NCBI GenBank assembly: GCA_024509875.1
Contig: JAMPIV010010569.1
Location: 310,001-374,000, forward strand
Length of the DNA stretch: 64,000 nucleotides
Direction of reading: 5' to 3'
Origin: Oreohelix idahoensis
Lineage: Eukaryota; Mollusca; Gastropoda; Stylommatophora; Oreohelicidae
Under the pieces are notes generated by a model. That model saw only the letters and a program-made list of their open reading frames with translations. It did no database searches and was not told the origin of the DNA. Made by a program: the position numbers and the translations under genes. Shown piece by piece: positions 50,587 to 61,000 of this stretch. Each line of letters begins with the position of its first letter. The first letter of the stretch is position 1.

Positions 50587-52554
50587 TTAAGCCCCTTGGT
50601 TATCATCATCAGTAGGTGCCATCTTCGCTTCTTCTTCTTTGATCCTTAGCCGCCGACCGTCAAAGCAGTCAGTGGCCATTACGCCTGGTGGCGTCTTGTA
50701 GGGCAACAACAAATTGATTCCACTTTGCTCGGTCGGCGGCCATCCTTCGTACAGTGCCCAACTCTGGTTCATTCTTTGCATCTCAGCCTCCACAGTCCTA
50801 CGCCAAGTAGTTTTTGGTCGGCCTCTCTTTCGTTTTCCTTCAGGGGTCCATAGCATAGCTGTTCTTGTGATGGCATCGGGGTCTCTTCTGAGGACATGGC
50901 TAACCCAGCTCCAGCGTCTGCCAGCTATGATGGTGTGCATGTCCTCTTGCTTGCTCCGAGTAAGCAGATCTTGGTTGGTGATGGTATTCGGCCAAAAGAT
51001 TCGGATAATTTTTCTTAGGCATGTTGTGTGAAAAGAGGACAATTTCGACATTTCCTTCTCTGTAACTCTCCAGCTCTCCGCGCCATATAGAAGCACAGAA
51101 AGCACACAGCTCTGATATAATCCTAATTTTGTGCTTGTGCTGTACTGAGAGGACTTCCAGATGTTGTTTAGACTAAAAAAGGCTGTTCTTGCTTTGTTCA
51201 TTCTGTTGTTGATGTCTTTGCTTGCTCCGCTGTCTGGTGTTACTATGCATCCTAGGTATGTGAAGGCATCTGTCTGTTCCAGTTGCTGATTCCTTACTGA
51301 TATGGGCTCAGGGTTGCTCACATTGAGCGTCATGACCTCTGTCTTCTTTAGGTTGATGTTCAAGCCCACCTGCTGGCTATACTTATCCGTTTTTTCCTGG
51401 ATGTGTTGATGTGAATGTGCTAGCAGTGCGATGTCATCTGCATATTCCAGATCTTCCAATGTAGAAAATGTAGTCCATCTTATTCCTCTTGGATTGCCCT
51501 CTGTTGTCTGGCGCATCACCCAGTCTATGACTGTTAAAAATAGAGTGGTTGATAAGGGGCATCCCTGTCGTACTCCTGTCTTCACTTCAAAGGTTAGGTT
51601 GCTCTGCCCAATGCTACACGTAAAGTTGGCATAAAGGCTTTTTATGATTGACACTATGCATCTTGGAATTCCATAAGCCCTCAGTATTTTCCATAAAATG
51701 TCCCTATGTATACTGTCAAAAGCCTTTTCAAAATCAACGAAATTAATGTACAGCTGTCTTTGCCATTCTGAGCACTGCTCTATAATGTTCCTGAGGGTAA
51801 ATATATGATCTACACATCTTCTGTTCTTTCTAAATCCTGCTTGTTCTTTCCTCAGTTTGTGGTCTACTGCTTTTGAGATTCTCTGTATAATTATCCTGCC
51901 TAGTATTTTGCTGGGAACTGAGAGAAGAGTTATTCCTCTCCAATTATTGCAGTCTGCACGATCTCCCTTCTTGGGCAATTTGACAATTATTCCTTTGCTC
52001 CACTCTGTTGGTGTTGTCCCTGTTTTCCAGACTTGTGCAAATAGTGGTTCTAATAGTTCTGCTGCTAGCTCTGGGTCTGTCTTAAATAGCTCTGCATTTA
52101 AGTTATCATGACCAGGAGCTTTTCCTTTCTTTAACCCTTTGATTGCTGTGATGATTTCTTCTTTTCGTGGGATGTCTGTATTAACATCTAGATCATTTTC
52201 AGCCTCAGGAACATTCAATTGTGCCTCTGGTGGTTCCTTATTCAGAGTTTCTCTGAAATGCTCTGCCCATCTTGTTTTCTGTCCCTCTACTGTCGTGATG
52301 AGATTTTCGTGCTTATCTCTTACTAATGTAATATTGTTTGCACCTCGTTTTCCACTGATGATTTTAGTTATTTTGTATACTGTGCTTTGTTCATTTCTCA
52401 GTGCTGCCTCTTCTGCCTGTCTTGCAAGGTCATCCAGAAATGTCCTTTTGTTAGCACGGGTTTGACGTTTAACTTCCTTGTCCAGCTGACTGTACTGTTC
52501 ACTATATATTGCCTTTAACCTGGGAGACTTAGCTTCTGTTTTCTTTCTTTTCAT
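50587..52554 (-). CDS. LINE-a reverse transcriptase, long open frame (655 codons)
   Basis: An uninterrupted frame covers the RT and C-terminal region of a non-LTR element. Motifs in order: [59 protein letters not shown] (first catalytic Asp), [21 protein letters not shown] (catalytic Asp pair), [37 protein letters not shown]. The endonuclease is missing, so the copy cannot move by itself. The frame reads through the (GAA)n tail (KEEE) and stops 40 bp beyond the element, at 50587, in flanking DNA. The true family stop may therefore have been lost or the family may end this way. The ATG at 52554 is only the first Met after truncation. RTE-type affiliation is inferred. Confidence 0.85.
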   Translation of the reverse strand: MKRKKTEAKSPRLKAIYSEQYSQLDKEVKRQTRANKRTFLDDLARQAEEAALRNEQSTVYKITKIISGKRGANNITLVRDKHENLITTVEGQKTRWAEHFRETLNKEPPEAQLNVPEAENDLDVNTDIPRKEEIITAIKGLKKGKAPGHDNLNAELFKTDPELAAELLEPLFAQVWKTGTTPTEWSKGIIVKLPKKGDRADCNNWRGITLLSVPSKILGRIIIQRISKAVDHKLRKEQAGFRKNRRCVDHIFTLRNIIEQCSEWQRQLYINFVDFEKAFDSIHRDILWKILRAYGIPRCIVSIIKSLYANFTCSIGQSNLTFEVKTGVRQGCPLSTTLFLTVIDWVMRQTTEGNPRGIRWTTFSTLEDLEYADDIALLAHSHQHIQEKTDKYSQQVGLNINLKKTEVMTLNVSNPEPISVRNQQLEQTDAFTYLGCIVTPDSGASKDINNRMNKARTAFFSLNNIWKSSQYSTSTKLGLYQSCVLSVLLYGAESWRVTEKEMSKLSSFHTTCLRKIIRIFWPNTITNQDLLTRSKQEDMHTIIAGRRWSWVSHVLRRDPDAITRTAMLWTPEGKRKRGRPKTTWRRTVEAEMQRMNQSWALYEGWPPTEQSGINLLLPYKTPPGVMATDCFDGRRLRIKEEEAKMAPTDDDNQGA

Positions 52555-52668
52555 TTCCTTTCTCTTCGCTATGGTGTATAGCGTATCTGGTGTTATTCAG
52601 TCTTGGCTCTTTCTTTCCTGGAATCCCAAGCATGACTTGCTGCTTTCCTTGTATATTGTGCCATCTTC
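50616..52668 (-). mobile_element. LINE-a copy, 5'-truncated, with target-site duplication
   Basis: The insertion (50627-52657) is flanked by GTGCCATCTTC at 50616-50626 and 52658-52668. It is truncated in the linker between endonuclease and RT. The (GAA)n tail is at 50627-50640. Confidence 0.92.
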
Positions 52669-53470
52669 ACTAGGGTGACCATATTTTTTTTTTTTAACAA
52701 AAAGAGGACATGTTATTCCTTTTGACGTGAAAAAAGGACAATACACGCCCAAAAAGTAGGTTAAAAAATAGGACTTATTAATTTCAATCTATTAATGCAT
52801 GATTGTGATGGCTAAAGTTAGTTTTATAACGGTAACGAAAAATAGAAATAAAACGTCCTTTAAATGTATGTTTTTAAATCATTTTAACCTCAGAAATTAA
52901 CTTTCCACAAGTCATAGTATCTCTTCAGTTATAAATGACTTTAGGAACGCGCCCTCGAAACGATGGCTCGATGAGCACGAGGTTGGGCGCTAGGATAAAG
53001 AGGTCAAGCTGTTGTCCATGCAGCATGCCTCTGCTGGTGAGTCCAGAGGAACGGCGCCGCCGATACAATCTGGAATCTGAACATACCAGAGAGTCATAGT
53101 TACTCCCGCCGACATGTTAATCTGTAATATTTATTTATTACATTGCGGACATTTTCTTCTTCAACAATTCAGTAGGCCTATTTCCTTTTTAATAATTACG
53201 AAACTGACAGCATAACGCTTTAAAAAAAAAGTATATTGCGGAAGCAAAAATTCCTTTGATGGAATTCAAATAGAAACTGTTTCTGTATTTTGTCCAGTGA
53301 CTGTCTACTAATGAAATAAAACTGTCTACGCTTGTATTGTGACCAGGTACCGCAAAGAAGTATTGTGCGATCATCAGAAATTCAGAATGAAATTCAATTT
53401 TTGCTGATTGTTTTAAAATTTGATTCATTTCTCATGTGCCAGCTACTGCACGAATACTTCATCATTAGTA
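52669..53470. other. Unassigned AT-rich region
   Basis: It starts with CTAGGGTGACCATATTTTTT, reminiscent of some hAT-derived termini, but no matching inverted end was found. No gene supported. Confidence 0.3.
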
Positions 53471-53476
53471 TTACTT

Positions 53477-53571
53477 TCTTCTTCTTCTTCTTCTTCTTCT
53501 TCTTCTTCTTCTTCTTCTTCTTCTTCTTCTTCTTCTTCTTCTTCTTCTTCTTCTTCTTCTTCTTCTTCTTC
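53477..53571 (-). repeat. (CTT)n microsatellite, ~31 units
   Basis: About 95 bp of perfect CTT. On the minus strand this is (AAG)n directly at the 3' end of the LINE-RH fragment that follows, so it is best read as an expanded LINE tail. Confidence 0.95.
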
Positions 53572-53880
53572 GTACACTCTCAGACGTCCACTTGAATGTT
53601 CTCAAATAAAGCAGTAGTTAGTTTGAGGCTATTTGAATCCCCGTAAAGCTTTTCCACGAAAGGAGCTGGCGTCGGCCATAAGCACTATCTCTGTACCACA
53701 TATAAGGGGCAACTTTGAAGCAGATGTTCAGCAGTCATTTTATCAGTGCCACAGTTACACTGATCGGTAGTTCCTATCTTTAGCTTGTTGAATAGATGGT
53801 ATCTTAATCTGTTGTGGCCAGTGCGGAGTCTGAAGATTACCACTTGTTCTCTTCTGTGGATTACAAATGTTGTCGTATTA
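53572..53880 (-). pseudogene. LINE-RH C-terminal fragment
   Basis: The minus-strand frame from about 53860 to 53705 encodes QVVIFRLRTGHNRL and CNCGTDKMTAEHLLQSCPL. It aligns with ITIFRLRTGHNKL and CTCGLNEQTAEHVLQDCPL of the copy at 2041-3724. Only the post-RNase-H Cys/His tail and 3' end remain. Confidence 0.8.
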
Positions 53881-54009
53881 ATGTTAAGTTGCTAACAGCA
53901 TTTGTACGTCAGATACAACATCTTTATCAATTAAATATTCGTCTATTTATTTTTCAACAAGCATATTAGGAATCCTCAGGTTAACAGACTCTTGACACAC
54001 GCACTGCCT

Positions 54010-54222
54010 GTAAGGTGTTAGGCCCATATTGTCTTAATCATACGGTACCCTAGGGGTGATGTGGTCGGCATCACGCCGGCCGCCTTCAACCTTCCCAGAG
54101 TTGCTCTGGTACCAAATTCATGAGGCTGGGTCGGCCTCGGAGCTTTGTCGAACCGTGGACCGTCGAGCTGGGAAGCAAGTGTATTTGCCATTGCACTAAT
54201 CACTGCGCTACCTCGGTTCCCA
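54010..54222 (-). mobile_element. SINE-2 copy
   Basis: Matches 23760-24025: GTGTTAGGCCCATATTG, GGGTGATGTGGTCGGCATCA, CTTCCCAGAGTTGCTCTGG, and the tRNA-like head read on minus. The B-box region is altered. Confidence 0.8.
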
Positions 54223-54640
54223 TATTTATTACACAGCCTGCATTTTATTTTCTCGGGAAAGAGCTTCAGAACTTGACACTAGTCAGGGAGAGTTTAAGAC
54301 AAATCTGGCTTTATTTATCCTAGCACTACTATCTTATTTTACTTCTTTTTTAATGTCGAGATTACTTTCCAATTCGTTAAAGTTGTGCGCTTCTTCGATC
54401 GTAAGATCATTTTAGGGCATTTTGCCATTATTTATTCTTATTTTTTGCCGAATGTCCAGTGTTGGCATTTCTTCTTGAGACGTAAAATTGAAAATGCTGT
54501 CGTGTGGAAAGTAATGCAAGAGGAAGTAAACCAGGAATGTAACATGTAAGATGTTTTACTACTGTTCTCGTTGCACAGAAATGTTTTTTACAATGCTCTG
54601 AAGTTATCAGAAATCTATTAATTTATCCAATAATTGTATA
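54223..54640. other. Unassigned sequence
   Basis: No supported feature. Confidence 0.3.
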
Positions 54641-54644
54641 CCCC

Positions 54645-54925
54645 CTCCATCTTCATTTATCAGAGCTTTCCTTTTCGCTCCATTTGGAACTTGGATCCAC
54701 TGCAGCAGTTTATCCCCTTGAAGGATGCCTCCGCCAAACATTCACATGAACGTGCAACAGTGGTTTATGTAACAATTTGTTTTACACGATTAGATTGCCA
54801 GCCACATGCACAATGTAACATTTGTCGCCTCGTAGGACATGCCTGGGGAAGCTATAGCCCTCTTTTGTTCTTAGTCTCTTCAGAGGCTCCCAGGGGAACC
54901 CATAGTTGTCTCTATATTAGCGCTT
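54645..54925 (+). repeat. R1 dispersed repeat, long copy
   Basis: Landmarks: CTTGGATCCACTGCAGCAG, AACATTCACATGAACGTGC, AATTTGTTTTACACGATTAG, GTAGGACATGCCTGGGGAAG, CTTCAGAGGCTCCCAGGGG. It is followed directly by the 23-bp array, which starts inside or at its right end. Confidence 0.7.
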
Positions 54926-54934
54926 TTGAATTAG

Positions 54935-55232
54935 ATTTCATGATATAGATACATTAGATCTCATGATATAGATACATTAGATCTCATGATATAGATACAT
55001 TAGATCTCATGATATAGATACATTAGATCTCATGATATAGATACACTAGATCTCATGATATAGATACATTAGATCTCATTATATAGATACATTAGATCTC
55101 AAGATATAGATACATTAGATCTCATGATATAGATACATTAGATCTAATGATATAGATACATTAGATCTCATGATACAGATACATTAGATCTCATGATATA
55201 GATACATTAGATCTCATGCTGTAGATACATTA
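54935..55232. repeat. 23-bp tandem array, ~13 units
   Basis: Unit TAGATCTCATGATATAGATA + CAT, with few substitutions. Each unit contains a BglII-like AGATCT site. Confidence 0.95.
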
Positions 55233-55235
55233 GAA

Positions 55236-55477
55236 TCAGTCCGGTTTTCTCTCTTGTAGTTCGCGTAATCATGTTTTAAAGCCAAACAGGTGATTGGCCT
55301 GTTGTGCCTTTGCATGGTGGAGGGGCTGCCTCCTTACGGCCTCCATGCAGGCCGCCCTCCTCCTTTTTCAGCCGGGCTTGGGACCGGCCTAGGCGCAACC
55401 AGACGATACGTCAAGGCCTAAAATCCCACCCCCTGCAGACCCACGTAGAACAATGCCAACTAAAATGGTTTGGTCAT
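55236..55477 (+). mobile_element. LINE-b fragment with inverted 5' segment, split by element B
   Basis: 55236-55394 is the reverse complement of the LINE-b 5' UTR (compare 42611-42770). 55395-55477 is the forward LINE-b 3' coding region (CAACCAGACGATACGTCAAG). The layout resembles a twin-priming 5' inversion with the middle deleted. LTR element B then inserted after TTTGGTCAT. Confidence 0.8.
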
Positions 55478-56986
55478 TGTTACGTGCAGTCTTTGATATC
55501 TTACAATATTATACATTGGTATTCTTGTTATCTTCGCAAATATTTTGTAAACAAAATAGTGCTTAAGGGAAAGTCATTATTGAGTTACTTCCCTTGAAAG
55601 TTGTGTCGGCTCTTCCGATCAAACTCCGCGGATGAATCCATTTTACTGCGATTTATTCGTTGTTTGGGTAATAATAGATTGTTCTTGCTTCAGAATATCT
55701 ATGGCCTGAATTTATGTGTATTGTTTGTCTGAGTAGGACGAGTCTGTCTTATATCTGTATATCTTTACATATCTAAGTCGAACTATATGTTCTGTTGTCT
55801 CTAGAGAGGTCAAAGGCTATTCGGCGGATGTGTCGCTAGAGTGTGGTGTGATTTGGCTTCGTCCTGATAGGGACTGTGTCTTCTATGTCGGCCTGTCGCC
55901 GGGGAAAAAGTGATCTCAGTATTTGTGGGGAAAGTGATAGTCGTCTAAACCTATCGTGTATGCTTTACCCCAGTGTTTATTCGTATTGCCAAGGAATGGC
56001 AGTTTCATATTTCCTATACCAAGGTAATCAAAGATACTCTTATGAACTCTCGATCGAAGCCACCATTTTCGATAGTTACGATTTGAATGTCTAAGAGAAT
56101 ATATTTGACTCGATGAAAACGACTTCGATTCCTAGCAGCACTATATCCTGTAGATTGCAGTCAATTGTTCATGATCAAATCTACAGAGCAATGAAATGTT
56201 TTATGAATGACTAACTTTAGGACAGATTCATTATCTGTATCCAAACGTGAGTGACAGCTCACGAGTGAAGCCATCTTGGAACCAAAACATGTAGTGACTT
56301 TCAAGAAGAGAAAAGGGATGCCCGTATTATCGCTTGATTAGTCCAGAGATCACTGCTACACATGAGAACCCATTGCTAGCGGTTCAATATTATTATATGG
56401 AAAAATATGTGCTGAACATTATGTTGAAGAATCGTCGCTAGACGAGATTAGGTTTAGAAGCCATCTGAAATATTGTTTATAAGCTGACGTGCTCAGTCAG
56501 TGAAGTCAGATGATATATATGTATGGGCGATACTGAGTGCTTGGCTACTGACAGTCCATTATACAATTATTCTACATGAGTGCCCATGTAACATTGCAAG
56601 ACCATTTGTCCACTGTAATATGATGTATTATGGCAACCTGTGATTTGTCACTATCTGTGCTGTCGAGTGTGTACGTCCAATTAAACTTTAGAAAAGGTAC
56701 ACAGTCGTTGGTGTCGATGACTTCCAGCCATACATGAGTGTGAGAAAAGAACATTTTTTGTCAACACCACGAACCTTTATCATCATTCGCACATTATACA
56801 CTCAATCCATGTCTACACACCACTGCGTAGGTCAAGTTGACATTCCATACACTACAGTGGAGCAAACAACACCATAGAGATCTTATCAACTGATGATGAT
56901 GATGATGTCTGCTTCCATCCACTTATATCTATCTTTTGGTGGATATCATTAACGGGAATAAAAATCCAACTTTATCAACTTTATCA
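55478..56986 (+). repeat. 5' LTR of element B
   Basis: 1,509 bp, starting TGTTACG and ending CTTTATCA. It contains the ~33-bp segment missing from both LTRs of A, so it represents a second LTR form. AATAAA lies near the 3' end as in A. Confidence 0.95.
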
Positions 56987-58099
56987 ACTGGTGGACCAGC
57001 TTTCTGGGTTTGACCTCGCAGAAGTTCAGAAGTCAACAGATTACCGATACCAGACCGTTTCCTGTGGCTGATACGACATACTTGCAGTATTGGTTTGCTA
57101 TTTGTCAACACTTTGTCACGTGACCTGTCAAGTGAATGCAGTATGTAGGTCAGCGTTGTTGACAGTTTTACATTAGACATTACAGAGTTTCACAGAACAG
57201 TTGGATCAATTCTTGTCAATATTAACAGGAAGACAGTATGAGTGAACTAAGAAGTCCTATTTTCATCGATGGATCTTCTTGTTTTCTGTATATGAACTTT
57301 AATATTTAAGGCCAGAATGTTTAATTGAATAAAGTGGCAGTTTGTTTATTTTCATAAAAATAACTTTGCCATTACTGTAAAACTGAGCCTATTTTGCAAC
57401 ACATACTATCATACACATAATTTATATATATTTATGTTTACATGTTATTTGTTTGTATAGTATGTTAGTTTCTATGTCAGCGGGTTGTGTTTAAGGTTGG
57501 GCGGCGTCCTCACAACAGAATATCCCACGTCATAGAGGGTCCGTTGTGGGCGTTTTCTATAGGTGCAATTTTCTTGATTGAAAATTTGCTGCGACAACTG
57601 TTGCTTTTGTGTTAGCTGTGAAGTCTGTAATTATTGTTATTTTTGTAATATTTCTTTGTTCTTTAGTTTTGTTTTGATTTGTTTGTAATTTGTTGGTCTA
57701 ACCTTTTCTATCTTTCAGTTCTATTCACAATTTATATTCATATATTGTGACGTCATTTGTGTTGTTATTCTTTGCAGATTCAGTGATTATTTTCATTGAT
57801 TTCCCTATTTGATTTATTTTGATTTCTGCAAACGTTCTTGTATTGTCAGTCCTATTTGTACTTTATGTATTCTGTTGGTTGACATATGTTTTATATAGGT
57901 ATATTTCATAAGACACAATTGCCTGTGCACTGCACTTGGATTATGGTATAAACCAGTACCTGATTATTATTACTATTATACAAGACCTTATTAAAGGCTT
58001 GTGACCCACAGATATTGGGATAGTATACTGATTAATCAAGTCATTGAGAACTTGTGGTATTATTATTGGTTCAGGTGATTAGTATTATTGTTAGACATC
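56987..58099 (+). promoter_or_regulatory. Primer-binding region and leader of element B
   Basis: ACTGGTGGACCAGCTTTC follows the LTR exactly as in A. The ~1.1-kb leader is nearly identical to 8422-9535. Conservation of the CTGGT-GG-ACCAG palindrome in both copies supports it as a functional part of the primer site. Confidence 0.6.
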
Positions 58100-61000
58100 A
58101 TGTCTACTTTGGAATACTTCATTACACAAGGGAAAGCCCTTGATAAGACTGGTCAACAATTAGAACAATGGGCAGTTGCTCAATATGACAAAGCATTAGC
58201 TGCAGAGGAGAGAAGAGCTATGGCAGAAGAGAAAAGATTAGAAAGAGAAGCTGAGGCTGCTGCTGAACAAAAGAAATTACAGATGCAGGTAGAGGAAAGG
58301 AGATTTGAAGCTGAACAAAAAAAATTAGAAAGAGAAGCTGCTGCGGAACAAAAAAGATTAGACAGTGAAGCTGAACAAAAAAGATTAGACAGGGAAGCTG
58401 AACAAAAAAGATTAGACAGGGAAGCTGAACAAAAAAGATTAGACAGAGAGGCTGAAGAAAAAAAAGCAATAAGAGAACATGAATTTGAGTTGGAGAAATT
58501 AAGATTGACAAGTATGAGTAATGTTAATCAGGCATCTAGTGGTAATGATAAACCTTCTACTTACAAGGTTAAGGTTCCACCGTTCAATCAGTCCAGTGAC
58601 GATATTACATTCTGGCTGGATAGATTTGAACGTTCTTGTCGTACACATAATGTGGATAAATCACAATACGCTAATCAATTATCAGAAAACTTGAAAGGTG
58701 AATCTTTGACTAGATTATGCCTTGTAGGAGAAGCAGATAAGGATAATTATGATGTCATTAGGGCGGCTTTGATAAAAAAATATCAGCTAAGTGAGGAAGG
58801 CTATCGCCTTTTATTTAAAACGATGGTACCTGAGACGGGTGTAGAATTCTCAGAATTCACTGCAAAGGCACGTCTCACAGTTGATCGTTGGATTGAGCTT
58901 TCCAAAACAGAAAAAACGTATGAAGGACTTATGGATTTGTTGCTCAGAGATAAGATTATGTCATGTGTGAACAAACCTTTCCTTGAATTTATACATGAGC
59001 GTAAACCCAAATCTCTAAAAGAAATGGAAGAATATTGTTCCCAATATGTCACTGCACACCCCGACGTGACTTTTGGCAACACTAAGATTAAGGAGAGTAT
59101 GCCAGTTGCTTCAGCAACACCATACAATCCCAATTATTCACACAGATTTCAGGGACCTCAAAACAGATTTGATAAAAAAGGTAACCATAATAGTTATCAA
59201 AACCAAGGTAACCAATCATTTCAGGGTTCTTCTTCAAAGAACTGGAGACGACCTGATAGCTCTCGACACAGGGGTGGTCATAATTATAGGAATTTCCGTA
59301 GAGGAAGTAATTATAGAAACTATCAGGGTTATCCGTCTTGGAGTCAACAAGATCATAATTACAGAGATACTCATTATAATGAATATGATAATGGTAACCA
59401 AGGGAACTATGACTCAAACCCAAATAGGGGTTACAATAGAGGTAACAATAACTACAGAGGTGATAATAACCGAGGTAGATCTCAAAACAAAAGACATAAA
59501 CCACATTTTCAGGCAAACTCTGCACAACAAGAGTCCCATGAAGCCTATAAACAGAGTAAAGATAATAATGATGCTAGTAATATGGCATGTGCCGCTTTTG
59601 ATTTTGGGAGAGCATCTCAGTGCCCCCAATGCAAAACGTTATTTGAGCCAACCACAGTGTCTACTTTAAGCTGTGGCCATCCTCTTCCTGCTCTTCCAGC
59701 ATCAGTCGCGCATGATGGAAGAGGTTCTCTTGTCTTACATAAGGGTTTAGTGAATAACAATCCAGTCTCTGTGCTATTTGATTCTGGATGCACCACAATT
59801 GGTGTTAGGCAGTCACTCGTAGATCCTTCCCGTGCCACGGGACAAGTAGTCAAATGTGTAACATTTGGCGGCACATTAGAGAAATACTCTACTGCTATCA
59901 TTAGGATTGCTACTCCTTTCTTTACAGGAGATGTACACGCATGTCTTCTTCCGAATCCGATCGCTGACCTCATCATCGGTCGCATTCATGGAGTCAAAGA
60001 ATGCACTCCGCAACAAATTTCCACGTGGGAAAGGCAAAACATGCAGATTGCTAACGCTGTAGTCACTAGAGCTCAGGCTCTTAATATGCCTCAAACTTCA
60101 TCTACTGAAGATAATGAAGTGCATAACCAAGATAATCCCTTGGTAATTTCTCGTGACTCGTTTATAAAACAGCAAGAAGATGATCCCACTCTGAAGAAAT
60201 TCTTCATTCTTGCAACTAAAGGTGATCCGAATAAAGACACAAGTCGTAAATCGTGGATTACAAAGAAGAATGGCGTACTTGTACGTATGGTTCAAGACTC
60301 CATTACGTCAAGTCATTCTCAAATCCTGGTTCCCAAGAATTTGAGAGTTAAAATTTTGCAGCACGCTCACGACTCTCAGTGTGCTGGACACATGGGTTTT
60401 TCCCGTACTAAGTCAAGAGTCCTTGCGGCTTTCTTTTGGCCATTGGTAAACAAGGACATACGGATTTATTGTCGATCTTGTAAAGTATGTCAGGAAGTTA
60501 AATCCAAAGGTCCACGGCATGCTGCACCCATTCAGGCGGCGGACATTCCTATTCGGCCGTTCCAAAAAATGGCTATAGACATTATTGGTCCATTTAAGAT
60601 CAAGTCTGCCAGAGGACATCAGTTTATCTTGACGTGTGTTGATATGTGCACACGTTGGCCAGAGGCTATTCCTCTGAAGAGCATTACTACTGCTGATATT
60701 GCAGATGCTCTTTGGCTTATATTTTCTCGTCTGGGGTTCCCCGGAGAAATATTGTCAGACCATGGCACCCAACTAATATCAGATACCATGTCTCAAGTAA
60801 TGTCTACTCTGCAGATAGATAGATCTTTAGGTAGTATCTACCATCCAATGTCTAATGGTATGGTCGAACGCCTTAATAGAACACTTAAAAACTTACTGGG
60901 GAAGATAACTGAGGATCATCCTCAAGACTGGGACAGAGTTTTACCTGCGGCCCTCTTCGCTTACAGAGAGGTACCCAATGAACATACAAGATTTTCTCCC

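Noticed and set aside
53332..53617. Frames rich in Phe or Ser over the CTT tract
   Set aside because: Pure microsatellite translation.
58218..58511. Antisense 97-codon frame over the coiled-coil repeats of element B
   Set aside because: It is the mirror of the repeated Lys/Glu codons and is absent as such from element A.
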